Assembly (NCBI GenBank): GCA_027335515.1
Contig: DAHWHT010000255.1
Coordinates: forward strand, 1 to 9,663
Direction of reading: 5' to 3'
Length of the DNA: 9,663 nt
DNA from: Clostridia bacterium
GTDB taxonomy: Bacteria > Bacillota_E > RBS10-35 > JAJYVN01
In this document: positions 1 through 6,612 of the stretch, in pieces
Position numbering within the stretch: position 1 is the stretch's first letter
Layout: each line of letters starts with the position of its first letter
Notes under the pieces: model-generated
The model's database searches: none
What the model saw: the letters and a program-made list of their open reading frames with translations, nothing else
What the model was told of the DNA's origin: nothing
Program-made: the position numbers and the translations under genes

Positions 1-460
1 CCGGAAACTCGGTCAGCAGGGCGTCCAATTGCAGCGAGAGGTGTTCGGCGTCAAACTCTCCCTCGTGGCGCCCGATCACCCCTCCGGAGGGGTCGATGAA
101 GACCAGCGTCGGCCAGGCGCGCACCGCATACGACTGCCAAATCGCATGGGTTCGCTCATTGGCCACGGGGTGGCGGATGTCCAGGCGCGCCACGGCGTCC
201 GCCAGGGCGGCGGTTTCCGCCTCCGCAGGGAACTTCGGCGAGTGGATCCCCAGGACGACGACGCGGCCCGCATAGCGCGATTCGATCTGCCGCAACTGCG
301 GCAGGACGTGGTGGCAGTTAATTCAACAGAAGGTCCAGAAGTCCAGCACAACCAGGCGGCCCCGCATATCCGCCAGTCTGGGCGGTGCCGCGGCGCCCAC
401 CCAGTCGGTGTCGGCTGGAAAGTCTGGGGCGCGCACCCGGCCCGTGAATCGTTCAGCCAT
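1..460 (-). CDS. NHLRC2-type thioredoxin-like protein with in-frame TGA (candidate selenoprotein), 3' end outside window
   Basis: Reading from the ATG at 460 toward the left edge gives a thioredoxin-like fold of 153 codons, interrupted once by TGA at 325-323 (codon 46). Before it stands VVLDFWTFC and after it INCHHVLPQL; the NHLRC2 family has FxTYCCINCxHxLP here, so the TGA replaces the N-terminal cysteine of the C-I-N-C redox motif. Downstream homology continues (LGIHSPKFPAE, AWPTLVFIDP with the cis-proline), so this is not a decayed tail. In this family the thioredoxin domain is normally followed by NHL beta-propeller repeats, which would lie beyond the window. Likely a thiol- or selenol-disulfide oxidoreductase; no signal peptide is visible. 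The start is fixed by GGGAGG (471-466), five bases upstream. It lies 63 bases downstream of the Y-polymerase-like gene on the same strand, probably cotranscribed. Alternatives are a nonsense mutation or TGA read as cysteine; selenocysteine fits best. Confidence 0.8.
287..304 (-). promoter_or_regulatory. Putative bacterial SECIS hairpin
   Basis: The mRNA downstream of the thioredoxin TGA (325-323) can form a perfect 7-bp stem, CUGCCGC paired with GCGGCAG, closed by the loop AGUU. The loop begins 25 nt after the TGA. Known bacterial SECIS elements have a short stem, a 3-14 nt loop with a G in its first two positions, and a loop 16-37 nt from the UGA; all three conditions are met. The call rests on pattern, not on a folding calculation or a covariation test. 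Confidence 0.6.
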
Positions 461-523
461 GTGCGCCTCCCGGGATGCGGTCTCCGGCATGCCGACTTGA
501 GGATAGCACAGGCCGGCCCGGTT

Positions 524-1417
524 TCATGGTCCGGGCGGTGGTGCCGGTTCAAGAGCCAGTGCCTTGAGAAGCACGCGGCAGCCGGCGGCGGGCGCGGTGC
601 ATCCAGGCGCGCCGAGTTGCACGGCGACGCGGAACAGGTCCAGCGGGCGGTCCGTCGGCGGGTTCAGCGCGGCCTGGCGCGACGTGCCGCCCGGATCGAC
701 ACGCAGGTGGAGTCCCGCCGCAACCAGGCCCGCGCAGCGCAGTCGATGGGACATGCGCTCGGATGCCGCAAGCAGGGCGAGCATCCCGCCGGACGCGGTC
801 GTCTCGCCCGGGTCCAATCCCTGTTCGACCGCAATCTCCGGATGGGGGCCGCAGTCGTGCAGCGGCACCGCTTCATCGTTGCGCCCGTACGCGGCGAGCC
901 AGAGCTTCCAGCCGTCCGTCCCAAAGGTTGCCCCGGCCCGCACGGGGCCGAGTGCCGCGAGGTCACCGATCGTGCGCAGGCCGCACCGCAGGCCGATTTG
1001 GATGGCATCGCGGGACAGGCCCCACAGGTGGTCCAGGGGCAGCGGCCAGATACAACTGGGGACGGCGGCGCGCGTCAGGCGGCACGACCCTCCGCAGGGC
1101 GCGCAGCCCGCCGCCATGGCCGCCAGCACCCGGTTGGAGCCGACGCCGACGGCGGCCCGCACGCCGCGGGCGGTCAACTTGCTGGAGATGGCGGTGGCCA
1201 GCCGCAACCCGCTGGCCGTGCGCGTGCGATGCGCGCTGGCGTCGCACCAACTGGCCGGTCCCTGCGTCGCCACGCGGCGGCTGTATTGGAGCAACGTCCC
1301 AGCAACCAAAGCGGTGTGGTCGCGCTGCGGCGCAGGGGGGGCCACGTCCAGCCGCACACAGAGGATCAGCGGCTCCAGAGGACCGCCATCGCCACGAAAC
1401 CCATATTGTTCCATCAT
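524..1417 (-). CDS. Y-family DNA polymerase-like protein lacking most of the fingers and the catalytic acids
   Basis: The 297-residue product keeps landmarks of the UmuC/DinB/ImuB superfamily: a first strand ILCVRLD (residues 18-24, aligning with I-I-H-V-D-M-D), a YSRRV helix (45-49), a G-V-R-A-A-V-G-V-G-S-N-R palm segment (85-96), a helix-hairpin-helix thumb (PLDHLWGLS, then GLRTIGDLAAL, about 127-156) and a little-finger-like C-terminus with PPTDRPLDLFRVAV (253-266). Compared with a normal polymerase of about 400 residues, only some 20 residues separate the first strand from YSRRV, so most of the fingers is missing. The first catalytic Asp is Arg (residue 22), and the usual S-x-D-E motif is replaced by TQGPASWCD. 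Catalysis is therefore unlikely; by analogy with ImuB it could be a scaffold in translesion repair, which is inference. The ATG at 1417 is the first reasonable start, but no clear ribosome binding site is seen. It ends in TGA 63 bases before the thioredoxin gene. Confidence 0.65.
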   Translation of the reverse strand: MMEQYGFRGDGGPLEPLILCVRLDVAPPAPQRDHTALVAGTLLQYSRRVATQGPASWCDASAHRTRTASGLRLATAISSKLTARGVRAAVGVGSNRVLAAMAAGCAPCGGSCRLTRAAVPSCIWPLPLDHLWGLSRDAIQIGLRCGLRTIGDLAALGPVRAGATFGTDGWKLWLAAYGRNDEAVPLHDCGPHPEIAVEQGLDPGETTASGGMLALLAASERMSHRLRCAGLVAAGLHLRVDPGGTSRQAALNPPTDRPLDLFRVAVQLGAPGCTAPAAGCRVLLKALALEPAPPPGP

Positions 1418-1434
1418 GTTAGCCAGAATATGGG
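1400..1434. repeat. 8-bp inverted repeat bracketing the start codon of the polymerase-like gene
   Basis: CCCATATT (1400-1407) and AATATGGG (1427-1434) are perfect inverted copies separated by 19 bases. In the minus-strand mRNA the tandem ATGATG start lies in the loop. The AT-rich arms stand out from the GC-rich surroundings. It could be an operator or an mRNA hairpin controlling initiation. It does not match a LexA box I can name. Confidence 0.45.
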
Positions 1435-1460
1435 TCCTGCGGGCCCGCGTCAAGGACCGC

Positions 1461-1498
1461 ATGCCCGGCCGCGGGCGGGGCATCCTACGGCGGGATGC
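1461..1498 (+). promoter_or_regulatory. Overlapping alternative hairpins in the DUF3243 leader
   Basis: ATGCCC (1461-1466) can pair with GGGCAT (1478-1483). Alternatively GCATCC (1480-1485) can pair with GGATGC (1493-1498). The two stems share bases 1480-1483 and exclude one another. The second stem ends four bases before the ribosome binding site GGGGAGGT (1503-1510). This is only a structural possibility; short GC-rich pairings arise easily in such DNA. Confidence 0.2.
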
Positions 1499-1516
1499 AG
1501 ATGGGGAGGTCGAGCC

Positions 1517-1789
1517 ATGCCGTTCACCGACTCCTTTCAGCAGTTCAAAGAGGACCTCGGTGGCAAGCTCAACATGGCGCACCGCGTCGGGGGATCACTG
1601 GGTACGATCCTGAATGCCGCCCATGACTTCAGCGAATGGCTGGCGGCCGGGGTCGACCCGAAAAACCCCGAGCAGCGTCTGCTCAAGGAACTGTGGGAGG
1701 TCGCGGACAGCAACGAGCGCAACGCCCTGGTGAGCATGCTCGTTAAGTTCATGGACCGTGAGGAGCCCGCCGGAGGCAAGCCCCACTGA
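1517..1789 (+). CDS. DUF3243 family protein (YmfJ-like)
   Basis: A 90-residue protein whose centre reads VDPKNPEQRLLKELWEVAD (residues 47-65) and then LVSMLVKFMDRE (71-82). This is the signature of the DUF3243 family, short soluble proteins found mainly in Bacillota and represented by B. subtilis YmfJ. The length is typical for the family. Its biochemical role is not established. There is no signal peptide and no membrane segment. The start ATG is supported by GGGGAGGT (1503-1510), six bases upstream. The gene is transcribed divergently from the polymerase-like gene across a 99-base spacer and is followed by a strong hairpin, so it is probably monocistronic. Its main value here is taxonomic, as it supports a Bacillota host. 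Confidence 0.9.
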   Translation: MPFTDSFQQFKEDLGGKLNMAHRVGGSLGTILNAAHDFSEWLAAGVDPKNPEQRLLKELWEVADSNERNALVSMLVKFMDREEPAGGKPH

Positions 1790-1834
1790 CCCCGTCGGAC
1801 AGGGGTCGCACGCCTGGGTCGCGAACCGCTGGAA

Positions 1835-1860
1835 CGGGGGCCGCCATCGGGCGGCCCCCG
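1835..1860 (+). terminator. GC hairpin after DUF3243
   Basis: GGGGGCCGCC (1836-1845) pairs perfectly with GGCGGCCCCC (1850-1859) around an ATCG loop, and C1835-G1860 extends the stem to 11 bp. No T-tract follows, so it is a terminator-like hairpin, not a classical intrinsic terminator. It lies between the DUF3243 stop and the methyltransferase start. Confidence 0.55.
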
Positions 1861-1863
1861 AAG

Positions 1864-3084
1864 GTGGTGGGACGCGTGGGTGTGGTTCGGTTGAACACCG
1901 GTGAGGATCAAGCGCTGCGGGCCGGGCGCCCATGGGTGTATCGCAGCGAGATCGCGCGCCTGGAGGGCACGCCGACCACCGGCGACATCGTGGAGGTGCT
2001 CGACGAGCGCGGTTCGTTTGTGGCACGCGGCTTTTACCACGAGCGCAGCGTGCTTGCCATCCGCGTGCTCACCCGCCGCCGCGACGAAGTGGTCGACGCC
2101 GCGTTTTTTGCGCGGCGGATTCAGGCGGCCTGGGACCTGCGCCGGCGGTTGCTGGCGGATGCGACCGTCTGTCGGGTCGTGTTCTCGGAGGCGGACGGAT
2201 TGCCTGGGCTGATCGCGGACCGCCTGGGCGACGTCATCGTCGTGCAGGCGCTGGTGGCCGGCATGGACGAACGCCTGCCCGAGCTGGTGGATGCCCTGTC
2301 GCGGGCGACGGGTGTGGATGCGTTCTACGAGCGCAACGACGGAGCCGTACGACGCCTCGAAGGGTTGGAGGAGCGGGTCGGGGCGTTGCGCGGTCATCCC
2401 CCGGATCGGGTCTTGGTGGAGGAGGGCGGGGTGCGGCTGACGGTCGACCTGAGGCGGGGGCAAAAGACCGGCCACTTTCTGGATCAGCGGGAGAATCGAT
2501 CCGTTTTCGGCCGGATGGTGCGCTCGCTGCTCGTCGAAGGGGCGCCGGAGCCGGTGCGGGTACTGGACGCCTTCTGCCACACCGGTGGCTTTGCGTTGCA
2601 GGCGCTGGCGGCCGGCGCCGGCGAGGTGACCTTTCTGGACAGCTCTGCGACGGTGCTGGCGGCCGCGTTGGAAAACAGCCGCGCAAACGGTTGGGAGGAT
2701 TCCCGTGTCCGGCTGGAGGAAGCCAACGCCTTCGATGCCCTGCGGGCCCATGTCCGGGAGGGCCGGCGCTTCGATGCCGTGGTGGTCGATCCCCCGGCGT
2801 TTGCCCGCAGCCAGCGGCGGCTGGACGGTGCATACCGGGGCTACCGGGACCTCAACGTGCACGCGCTGCGGCTGTTGCGCCCCGGTGGTCTGCTGTGAAG
2901 TTGCAGTTGCTCCCAGCCGGTCACCGAGGAAATGTTCGAGCGCATGCTCTGTGACGCCGCCGTCGACACCGGCCGCCAGGTGCGGGTGCTGGAACGGCGG
3001 GGCGCGGCTCCGGATCATCCCGGACTGCTTGGGGCCGAGGAGACGCGTTACCTCAAGTGCTTCCTGCTGCAGGTCGTGGCCTGA
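1864..3084 (+). CDS. RlmI/COG1092-type 23S rRNA cytosine methyltransferase with in-frame TGA at 2896-2898
   Basis: An SAM-dependent RNA methyltransferase with an N-terminal PUA domain (about residues 5-75), a linker domain with GQKTGHFLDQR (199-209), SAM motif I LDAFCHTGGF (234-243) and catalytic motif IV VDPPAFA (308-314). In RlmI this architecture methylates a 23S rRNA cytosine at C5. The frame meets TGA as codon 345 right after PGGLL, then continues 61 codons with the expected family ending: SCSCS (346-350), VTEEMF, AAPDHPGLL, and YLKCFLLQV before TGA 3082-3084. E. coli RlmI has GGILLTFSCSG at the TGA site, so the recoded residue sits two before the first Cys of C-S-C-S, a hydrophobic or variable position. 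A hairpin lies just after the second stop, which supports the long product. Ending at 2898 would remove conserved motifs. Selenocysteine, a sequencing error or a nonsense mutation are all possible. The start is uncertain among GTGs at 1864, 1867 and 1876. Confidence 0.75.
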
Positions 3085-3089
3085 CCCTC

Positions 3090-3115
3090 GGGCCCGCCGC
3101 GGGCGGGGCGGGCCC
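3090..3115 (+). terminator. GC hairpin after the methyltransferase
   Basis: GGGCCCGCC (3090-3098) pairs with GGCGGGCCC (3107-3115) around an 8-base loop, starting six bases after the TGA at 3082-3084. No T-tract follows. The position supports the second TGA as the true gene end. Confidence 0.55.
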
Positions 3116-3159
3116 ATCTGCGGATGTACTGTCCGCCGCCGCGGGGATCATAGGGTACG

Positions 3160-3238
3160 CTGCCTCGGGGGGCGAAGCCGGACCACGGGCTCCTGTGGTA
3201 GACTCGGCTACACTTGGCAGGGGGCGGGCGACCGCCCC
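3160..3238 (+). promoter_or_regulatory. Structured leader RNA upstream of the glycosyltransferase
   Basis: Three helices nest inside one another: CTGCC (3160-3164) with GGCAG (3216-3220); AGCCG (3176-3180) with CGGCT (3205-3209); and CCACGG (3183-3188) with CTGTGG (3193-3198), the last with one G-U pair and a GCTC loop. They are separated by asymmetric internal loops (for example GA opposite TAGACT). Directly after comes GGGGCGG (3221-3227) paired with CCGCCCC (3232-3238), capped by a GCGA tetraloop of the GNRA class. The ribosome binding site follows about 40 bases later. The shape resembles a cis-regulatory RNA, but I cannot match it to a known riboswitch class. Confidence 0.35.
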
Positions 3239-3293
3239 TTGCTTGATGCCGTTCGTTCGCGGCGACTTGGTGATGGAACGAGGTGACAAGCGG

Positions 3294-4619
3294 GTGAACG
3301 GAACCGCGCATGCTGCGGTCGCGGGGGCATGGCTGGCCATGGTCATGGGACCGCCGCGCATCTATCCGCCGTTGCCGTGGCCGCTGATCGGGCTGATCGA
3401 TGTGATGGAGTGGGTCTTCGTACTCTATTCCCTCTACACGGTGGCCATCCCGCTCGCCGGATTCTTTCGGCGCAGGCCGCCGGTCCGGGTGGAACCGCAA
3501 GCACGCTTTGCGATTGTCATTCCGGCGCACAACGAGGGTCGGGTTCTGGCCCCGCTAATCGAATGCTGTAAAAACCTGGATTACCCCGAGGCGCTGTACG
3601 ACGTTCATGTGATTGCCGACTACTGTGGTGACGACACGGCGGCGGTGGCGCGCGCCGCCGGCGCCCGGGTGATTGTGCGCACCAACCACGACCAACGCGG
3701 CAAGGGTTACGCTCTGGATTACGCCTTTCGCAAGATCAACGCCGAGTCGCGGGGGTACGATGCCTTCGTCGTGTTTGATGCCGACAACCTCGTTCACCCT
3801 GATTTTCTCAACGTGATGAACAGCTACGTGGCGGCGGGGCACCAGGTTATCCAGGGCCGCATGGATGCGAAGAATCCGACGGATTCGTGGATTTCGGCGA
3901 CGTTCGGCATGTCGGTATGGGTCAGCAACCGCTTTTGGTTTCTGGCCAAACACAACATTGGCTTCTCCTCGGTCCTCGGCGGTACCGGTATGTGCATTTC
4001 CACGGAACTCGTGCGCCAGATCGGTTGGGGCGCCACGTCGTTTACGGAAGACCTCGAATTCACCATGAAGGCGCTGCTGGCGGGGGTTAAGACCGCCTGG
4101 GCCCACGATGCCATCTGCTATGACGAAAAGGTGCTCACCTTTGCCGCGTCGTGGAAGCAGCGCGTGCGCTGGGTGCAGGGGCAGGCGACCGTGGCCCGGA
4201 TGTACATGGGGGCCACCGCGAAGCGTGGCCTGCGTGAGGCGGCCCCGATCTTCATTGAGGCGACCTTCCAGATGTTTACGCCGTTCTATCTCATGCTGGG
4301 CACCCTGCTCATGCTGCTGGGCTACGTCATTCCGGGCGAGTTCATGACCGACCCGATATTGCACCGCCTGGCATCCTCTGGATTCTGGTTGGCCCTGATG
4401 ATCCTGGAATATTCCCTGCCCATCGCGGCGGCCGTCATCGACGGCCTGCCGCGCAGGGCGTTGCTCTATCTGCCGCTCTATCCGGTCTTTCTCAACTCCT
4501 GGGTTCCCCTGACGTGGTATGGCCTCCTGCGGCGCAAGCCGCGGCACTGGACACATACGGAGCACACGCGCGCCATGGCATACAGCGAACTGGTCGCCCT
4601 GCGCGCGGGACGGCGCTGA
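3294..4619 (+). CDS. Membrane GT2 family glycosyltransferase (BcsA-like processive type)
   Basis: A 441-residue inner-membrane family 2 glycosyltransferase. After one N-terminal membrane segment (about 31-56) the cytoplasmic GT-A domain shows IPAHNE (76-81), the metal-binding F-D-A-D (161-164), the acceptor-site T-E-D (251-253) and Q-R-V-R-W (289-293). This D, D, D, Q(Q/R)xRW set is typical of processive beta-glycan synthases such as cellulose, hyaluronan and poly-GlcNAc synthases. Three further membrane segments follow (about 323-347, 362-384, 390-412). It probably uses a nucleotide sugar to make or extend a surface glycan; substrate and product cannot be read from sequence. No PilZ domain is present. 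GTG at 3294 is chosen because GAGGTG (3280-3285) lies eight bases upstream; ATG 3273 is in frame but lacks such a site. The next gene starts two bases after the stop. Confidence 0.88.
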   Translation: MNGTAHAAVAGAWLAMVMGPPRIYPPLPWPLIGLIDVMEWVFVLYSLYTVAIPLAGFFRRRPPVRVEPQARFAIVIPAHNEGRVLAPLIECCKNLDYPEALYDVHVIADYCGDDTAAVARAAGARVIVRTNHDQRGKGYALDYAFRKINAESRGYDAFVVFDADNLVHPDFLNVMNSYVAAGHQVIQGRMDAKNPTDSWISATFGMSVWVSNRFWFLAKHNIGFSSVLGGTGMCISTELVRQIGWGATSFTEDLEFTMKALLAGVKTAWAHDAICYDEKVLTFAASWKQRVRWVQGQATVARMYMGATAKRGLREAAPIFIEATFQMFTPFYLMLGTLLMLLGYVIPGEFMTDPILHRLASSGFWLALMILEYSLPIAAAVIDGLPRRALLYLPLYPVFLNSWVPLTWYGLLRRKPRHWTHTEHTRAMAYSELVALRAGRR

Positions 4620-4621
4620 CG

Positions 4622-5326
4622 GTGCGCTCCGTGGCGGCCGGCGGGCCGGGGCGGCGACCGCCGCTGGGATTGTGGGGTATTGGCGCCACCTTTGCGGTGG
4701 CGCAACTGCTGGCGCTGGCAGCCGCCCTTGCCGTGGCTGGCGCCGTGCGGGCCGGCGCGCCCCGGGGTACGTTTGCCCTGGCCTATACGGCATTTTCCCT
4801 GGCCCTGCTCGTCTGCGCTGCGACGGCGCTCCGCTGGGCGAGGTTTCCGGGCGGCGCCGCCCGCCTCTTTTCCTGGCCGGGCGGGCGGTGGCTGGCGGTC
4901 GGGGCGGCGGCGGGCGTCGTGCTGAAGGTCGCCGCCGACGCGGTGGCCCGTTTGGAGATCCTGACCGGACTGCAACTGCGCGGCAATAACCCCGTTGTGC
5001 TGCATCCCAGGACCTTCGCCGGGCCGCTGGCGCTGGTGCTGCTTGGTCTGACGCTCGTCCTGCTTGTGCCCCTCGCCGAAGAGCTCTTCTTTCGCGGACT
5101 GCTGTTTGGCTGGGCGCGGGCGTACCTGCCGGGTCCCCTCGCCGTCGGCGTCGCCGCGCTGGTCTTCGCTGCGGCCCATGGAAGTCTCACCCTCCTGCTG
5201 CCGTTGACCGTGGTTGGGGTCGGTCTGTGCTGGCTGTACCAGACGTCGGGCTCGCTCCTGCCGTCGGCCGTGGCCCATGCCCTCATCAATGCCACCGCGC
5301 TGCTGTTCGCCATCCGCCTGCGCTGA
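4622..5326 (+). CDS. CPBP family intramembrane metalloprotease (CAAX protease/Abi type)
   Basis: A 234-residue hydrophobic protein with the three signature motifs of the CPBP (Rce1-like) family: EELFFRG (153-159) with the paired glutamates, F-A-A-A-H-G-S containing His186, and H-A-L-I-N (219-223). Several membrane segments cover most of the rest (about 18-45, 52-66, 90-105, 135-152, 173-205). Members are glutamate intramembrane proteases; roles include prenyl-protein processing, bacteriocin self-immunity and anti-sigma cleavage, so the substrate here is unknown. The start is the GTG two bases after the glycosyltransferase stop, which implies translational coupling; GTG 4631 is an alternative, and the ribosome binding site is weak. 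The tight spacing suggests shared transcription with the glycosyltransferase, possibly an envelope-related unit. Confidence 0.85.
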   Translation: MRSVAAGGPGRRPPLGLWGIGATFAVAQLLALAAALAVAGAVRAGAPRGTFALAYTAFSLALLVCAATALRWARFPGGAARLFSWPGGRWLAVGAAAGVVLKVAADAVARLEILTGLQLRGNNPVVLHPRTFAGPLALVLLGLTLVLLVPLAEELFFRGLLFGWARAYLPGPLAVGVAALVFAAAHGSLTLLLPLTVVGVGLCWLYQTSGSLLPSAVAHALINATALLFAIRLR

Positions 5327-5418
5327 GCGCCGGGCCGAGTGCGAGGAGGGATCGCCGCCCTTGGCGAAGTGGGGCGTGTCCGGGTCCGTTCTCGCGCGGG
5401 AGCAGGGGGGGGATCCTG

Positions 5419-6612
5419 GTGGCGGCGGGCTCAGGCCGGTCCGGCGCGACGGTCGCGGATTGCGCCGCGCTTTGCGATCGGCTTTGGCCGAAGGAGCGTG
5501 CCGAGTCGTGGGACAATGTCGGCCTTCTGGAGGGCGACCCCGCCATCGCGGTCCGACGGTGCCTGTGTGCGCTGGATGCCGACCAGGTCACCGTGGCCGC
5601 CGCGGTGGCGGTAGGGGCGCAACTGTTGGTTGCCCACCATCCACTGCCCTGGCGGCCCCTCACCCGCCTGATCGCGACCGAGCCAGCCCAGGCGGCCCTG
5701 CTGGCGGCGGCCCGGGGCGGCGTTGCGGTCTATGCGGCCCACACCAACTTTGACGTGGATCCCGCGGGCACAAGCCGGGCTTTGGCCGACGCGCTCGGGC
5801 TGCAGGCGCCGCAGGTGCTGCGGGTGAGCGGTCGCGCGGTGCTGTACAAACTCGTGGTTTTCGTGCCGCGGGACCAGGCGCCCGACCTGCGGGACGCCCT
5901 GGATCGGGCGGGCGCCGGTCGGCTGGGCCGGTACACCGCCTGCAGCTTCACGGGCGTTGGTGTTGGGCGTTTCCGACCGGAGACGGGCGCCCATCCGACG
6001 ATCGGCCAACCGGGGGAACTGGCGGAGGTGACGGAGGAACGCCTGGAGGTGCTGGTCCCCGCCGAGGCGCGCCCGGCGGTTCTGGCCGCGATGCGCGCGG
6101 CGCACCCATACGAGGAACCGGCGTATGACCTGCTGCAGTTGGACAACGGGGGCGCGGCGTATGGTCTGGGGATGGTGGGCCTGGCCGCGCCCGCCATGGG
6201 GTTGGCGACGTTTGCCGCCTTTGTGGCCGACCGCCTCCAGGCCCCGGCCACCCGGTTTGTGGGGGATGCGGGGCGGGTGGTGCGCCGCGTGGCCGTCTGT
6301 GGGGGCGCCGGCATGGAGTGCGCGGCGGCGGCGTTGGCCGCGGGTGCGGATGCCCTGGTGACGGCGGACATTCGTTACCACGAGGCGCGTGAGGCGGAGG
6401 CGCGGGGCCTGGCCCTGGTGGACCCAGGCCATCAGGCCACCGAGGTGCCGGGCGTGGCGGCCCTGGCGGAGCAACTGCGGTCGGCGACCCGTCAGGCGGG
6501 GTGGGATGTGGATGTCCGGGTCGAGGCGTCGCGCGCGGATGTGTGGCATCGGACCGATCTGGGTGATCGGGCGCGGGAAGGTGGGGGGCGGATGTCCGGA
6601 TCCCACGATTGA
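5419..6612 (+). CDS. Nif3-like dinuclear metal centre protein (YqfO/DUF34 family)
   Basis: A 397-residue Nif3 family protein of the long YqfO form. The N-terminal half has AESWDNVGLLEGDP (28-41), the metal-binding His pair in AHHPL (72-76) and AHTNFDVDPAG (107-117). A central inserted PII-like domain follows, from YKLVVFVP to VLVPAEARPAVLAAMRAAHPYEEPAYD (to about 237). The C-terminal half ends with ADIRYHEAREA and DPGHQATE (335-342), supplying the remaining metal ligands. The family forms hexameric toroids with two metal ions per subunit; its cellular function is still debated. In many Bacillota it sits near sigA and trmK; here it follows a membrane protease gene instead, but keeps the common neighbour, the zinc-ribbon protein, downstream. 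The start is GTG, with an AGGGGGGGG run (5404-5412) about six bases upstream. It ends in TGA. Confidence 0.92.
   Translation: MAAGSGRSGATVADCAALCDRLWPKERAESWDNVGLLEGDPAIAVRRCLCALDADQVTVAAAVAVGAQLLVAHHPLPWRPLTRLIATEPAQAALLAAARGGVAVYAAHTNFDVDPAGTSRALADALGLQAPQVLRVSGRAVLYKLVVFVPRDQAPDLRDALDRAGAGRLGRYTACSFTGVGVGRFRPETGAHPTIGQPGELAEVTEERLEVLVPAEARPAVLAAMRAAHPYEEPAYDLLQLDNGGAAYGLGMVGLAAPAMGLATFAAFVADRLQAPATRFVGDAGRVVRRVAVCGGAGMECAAAALAAGADALVTADIRYHEAREAEARGLALVDPGHQATEVPGVAALAEQLRSATRQAGWDVDVRVEASRADVWHRTDLGDRAREGGGRMSGSHD

Noticed and set aside
461..526. Possible polymerase-thioredoxin fusion by TGA readthrough
   Set aside because: The polymerase-like stop at 526-524 and the thioredoxin ATG are in the same frame with 21 open codons between, but the ATG has its own strong ribosome binding site and the intervening residues show no conservation signal, so an ordinary stop is simpler.
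76..552. Minus-strand 158-codon frame over the thioredoxin region
   Set aside because: It is a +1/-1 shadow that avoids the TGA but encodes Ser/Arg/Trp-rich sequence without thioredoxin motifs. The interrupted frame carries the homology.
29..1516. Long plus-strand open frame antisense to the thioredoxin and polymerase-like genes
   Set aside because: Translation is rich in Arg, Gly and Ala with no family motifs; it is the shadow of the minus-strand genes. Only the final in-frame 90 codons from 1517 are a real gene.
3555..4793. 412-codon minus-strand frame opposite the glycosyltransferase
   Set aside because: Antisense shadow; the plus strand shows all GT2 motifs and coding-type third positions.
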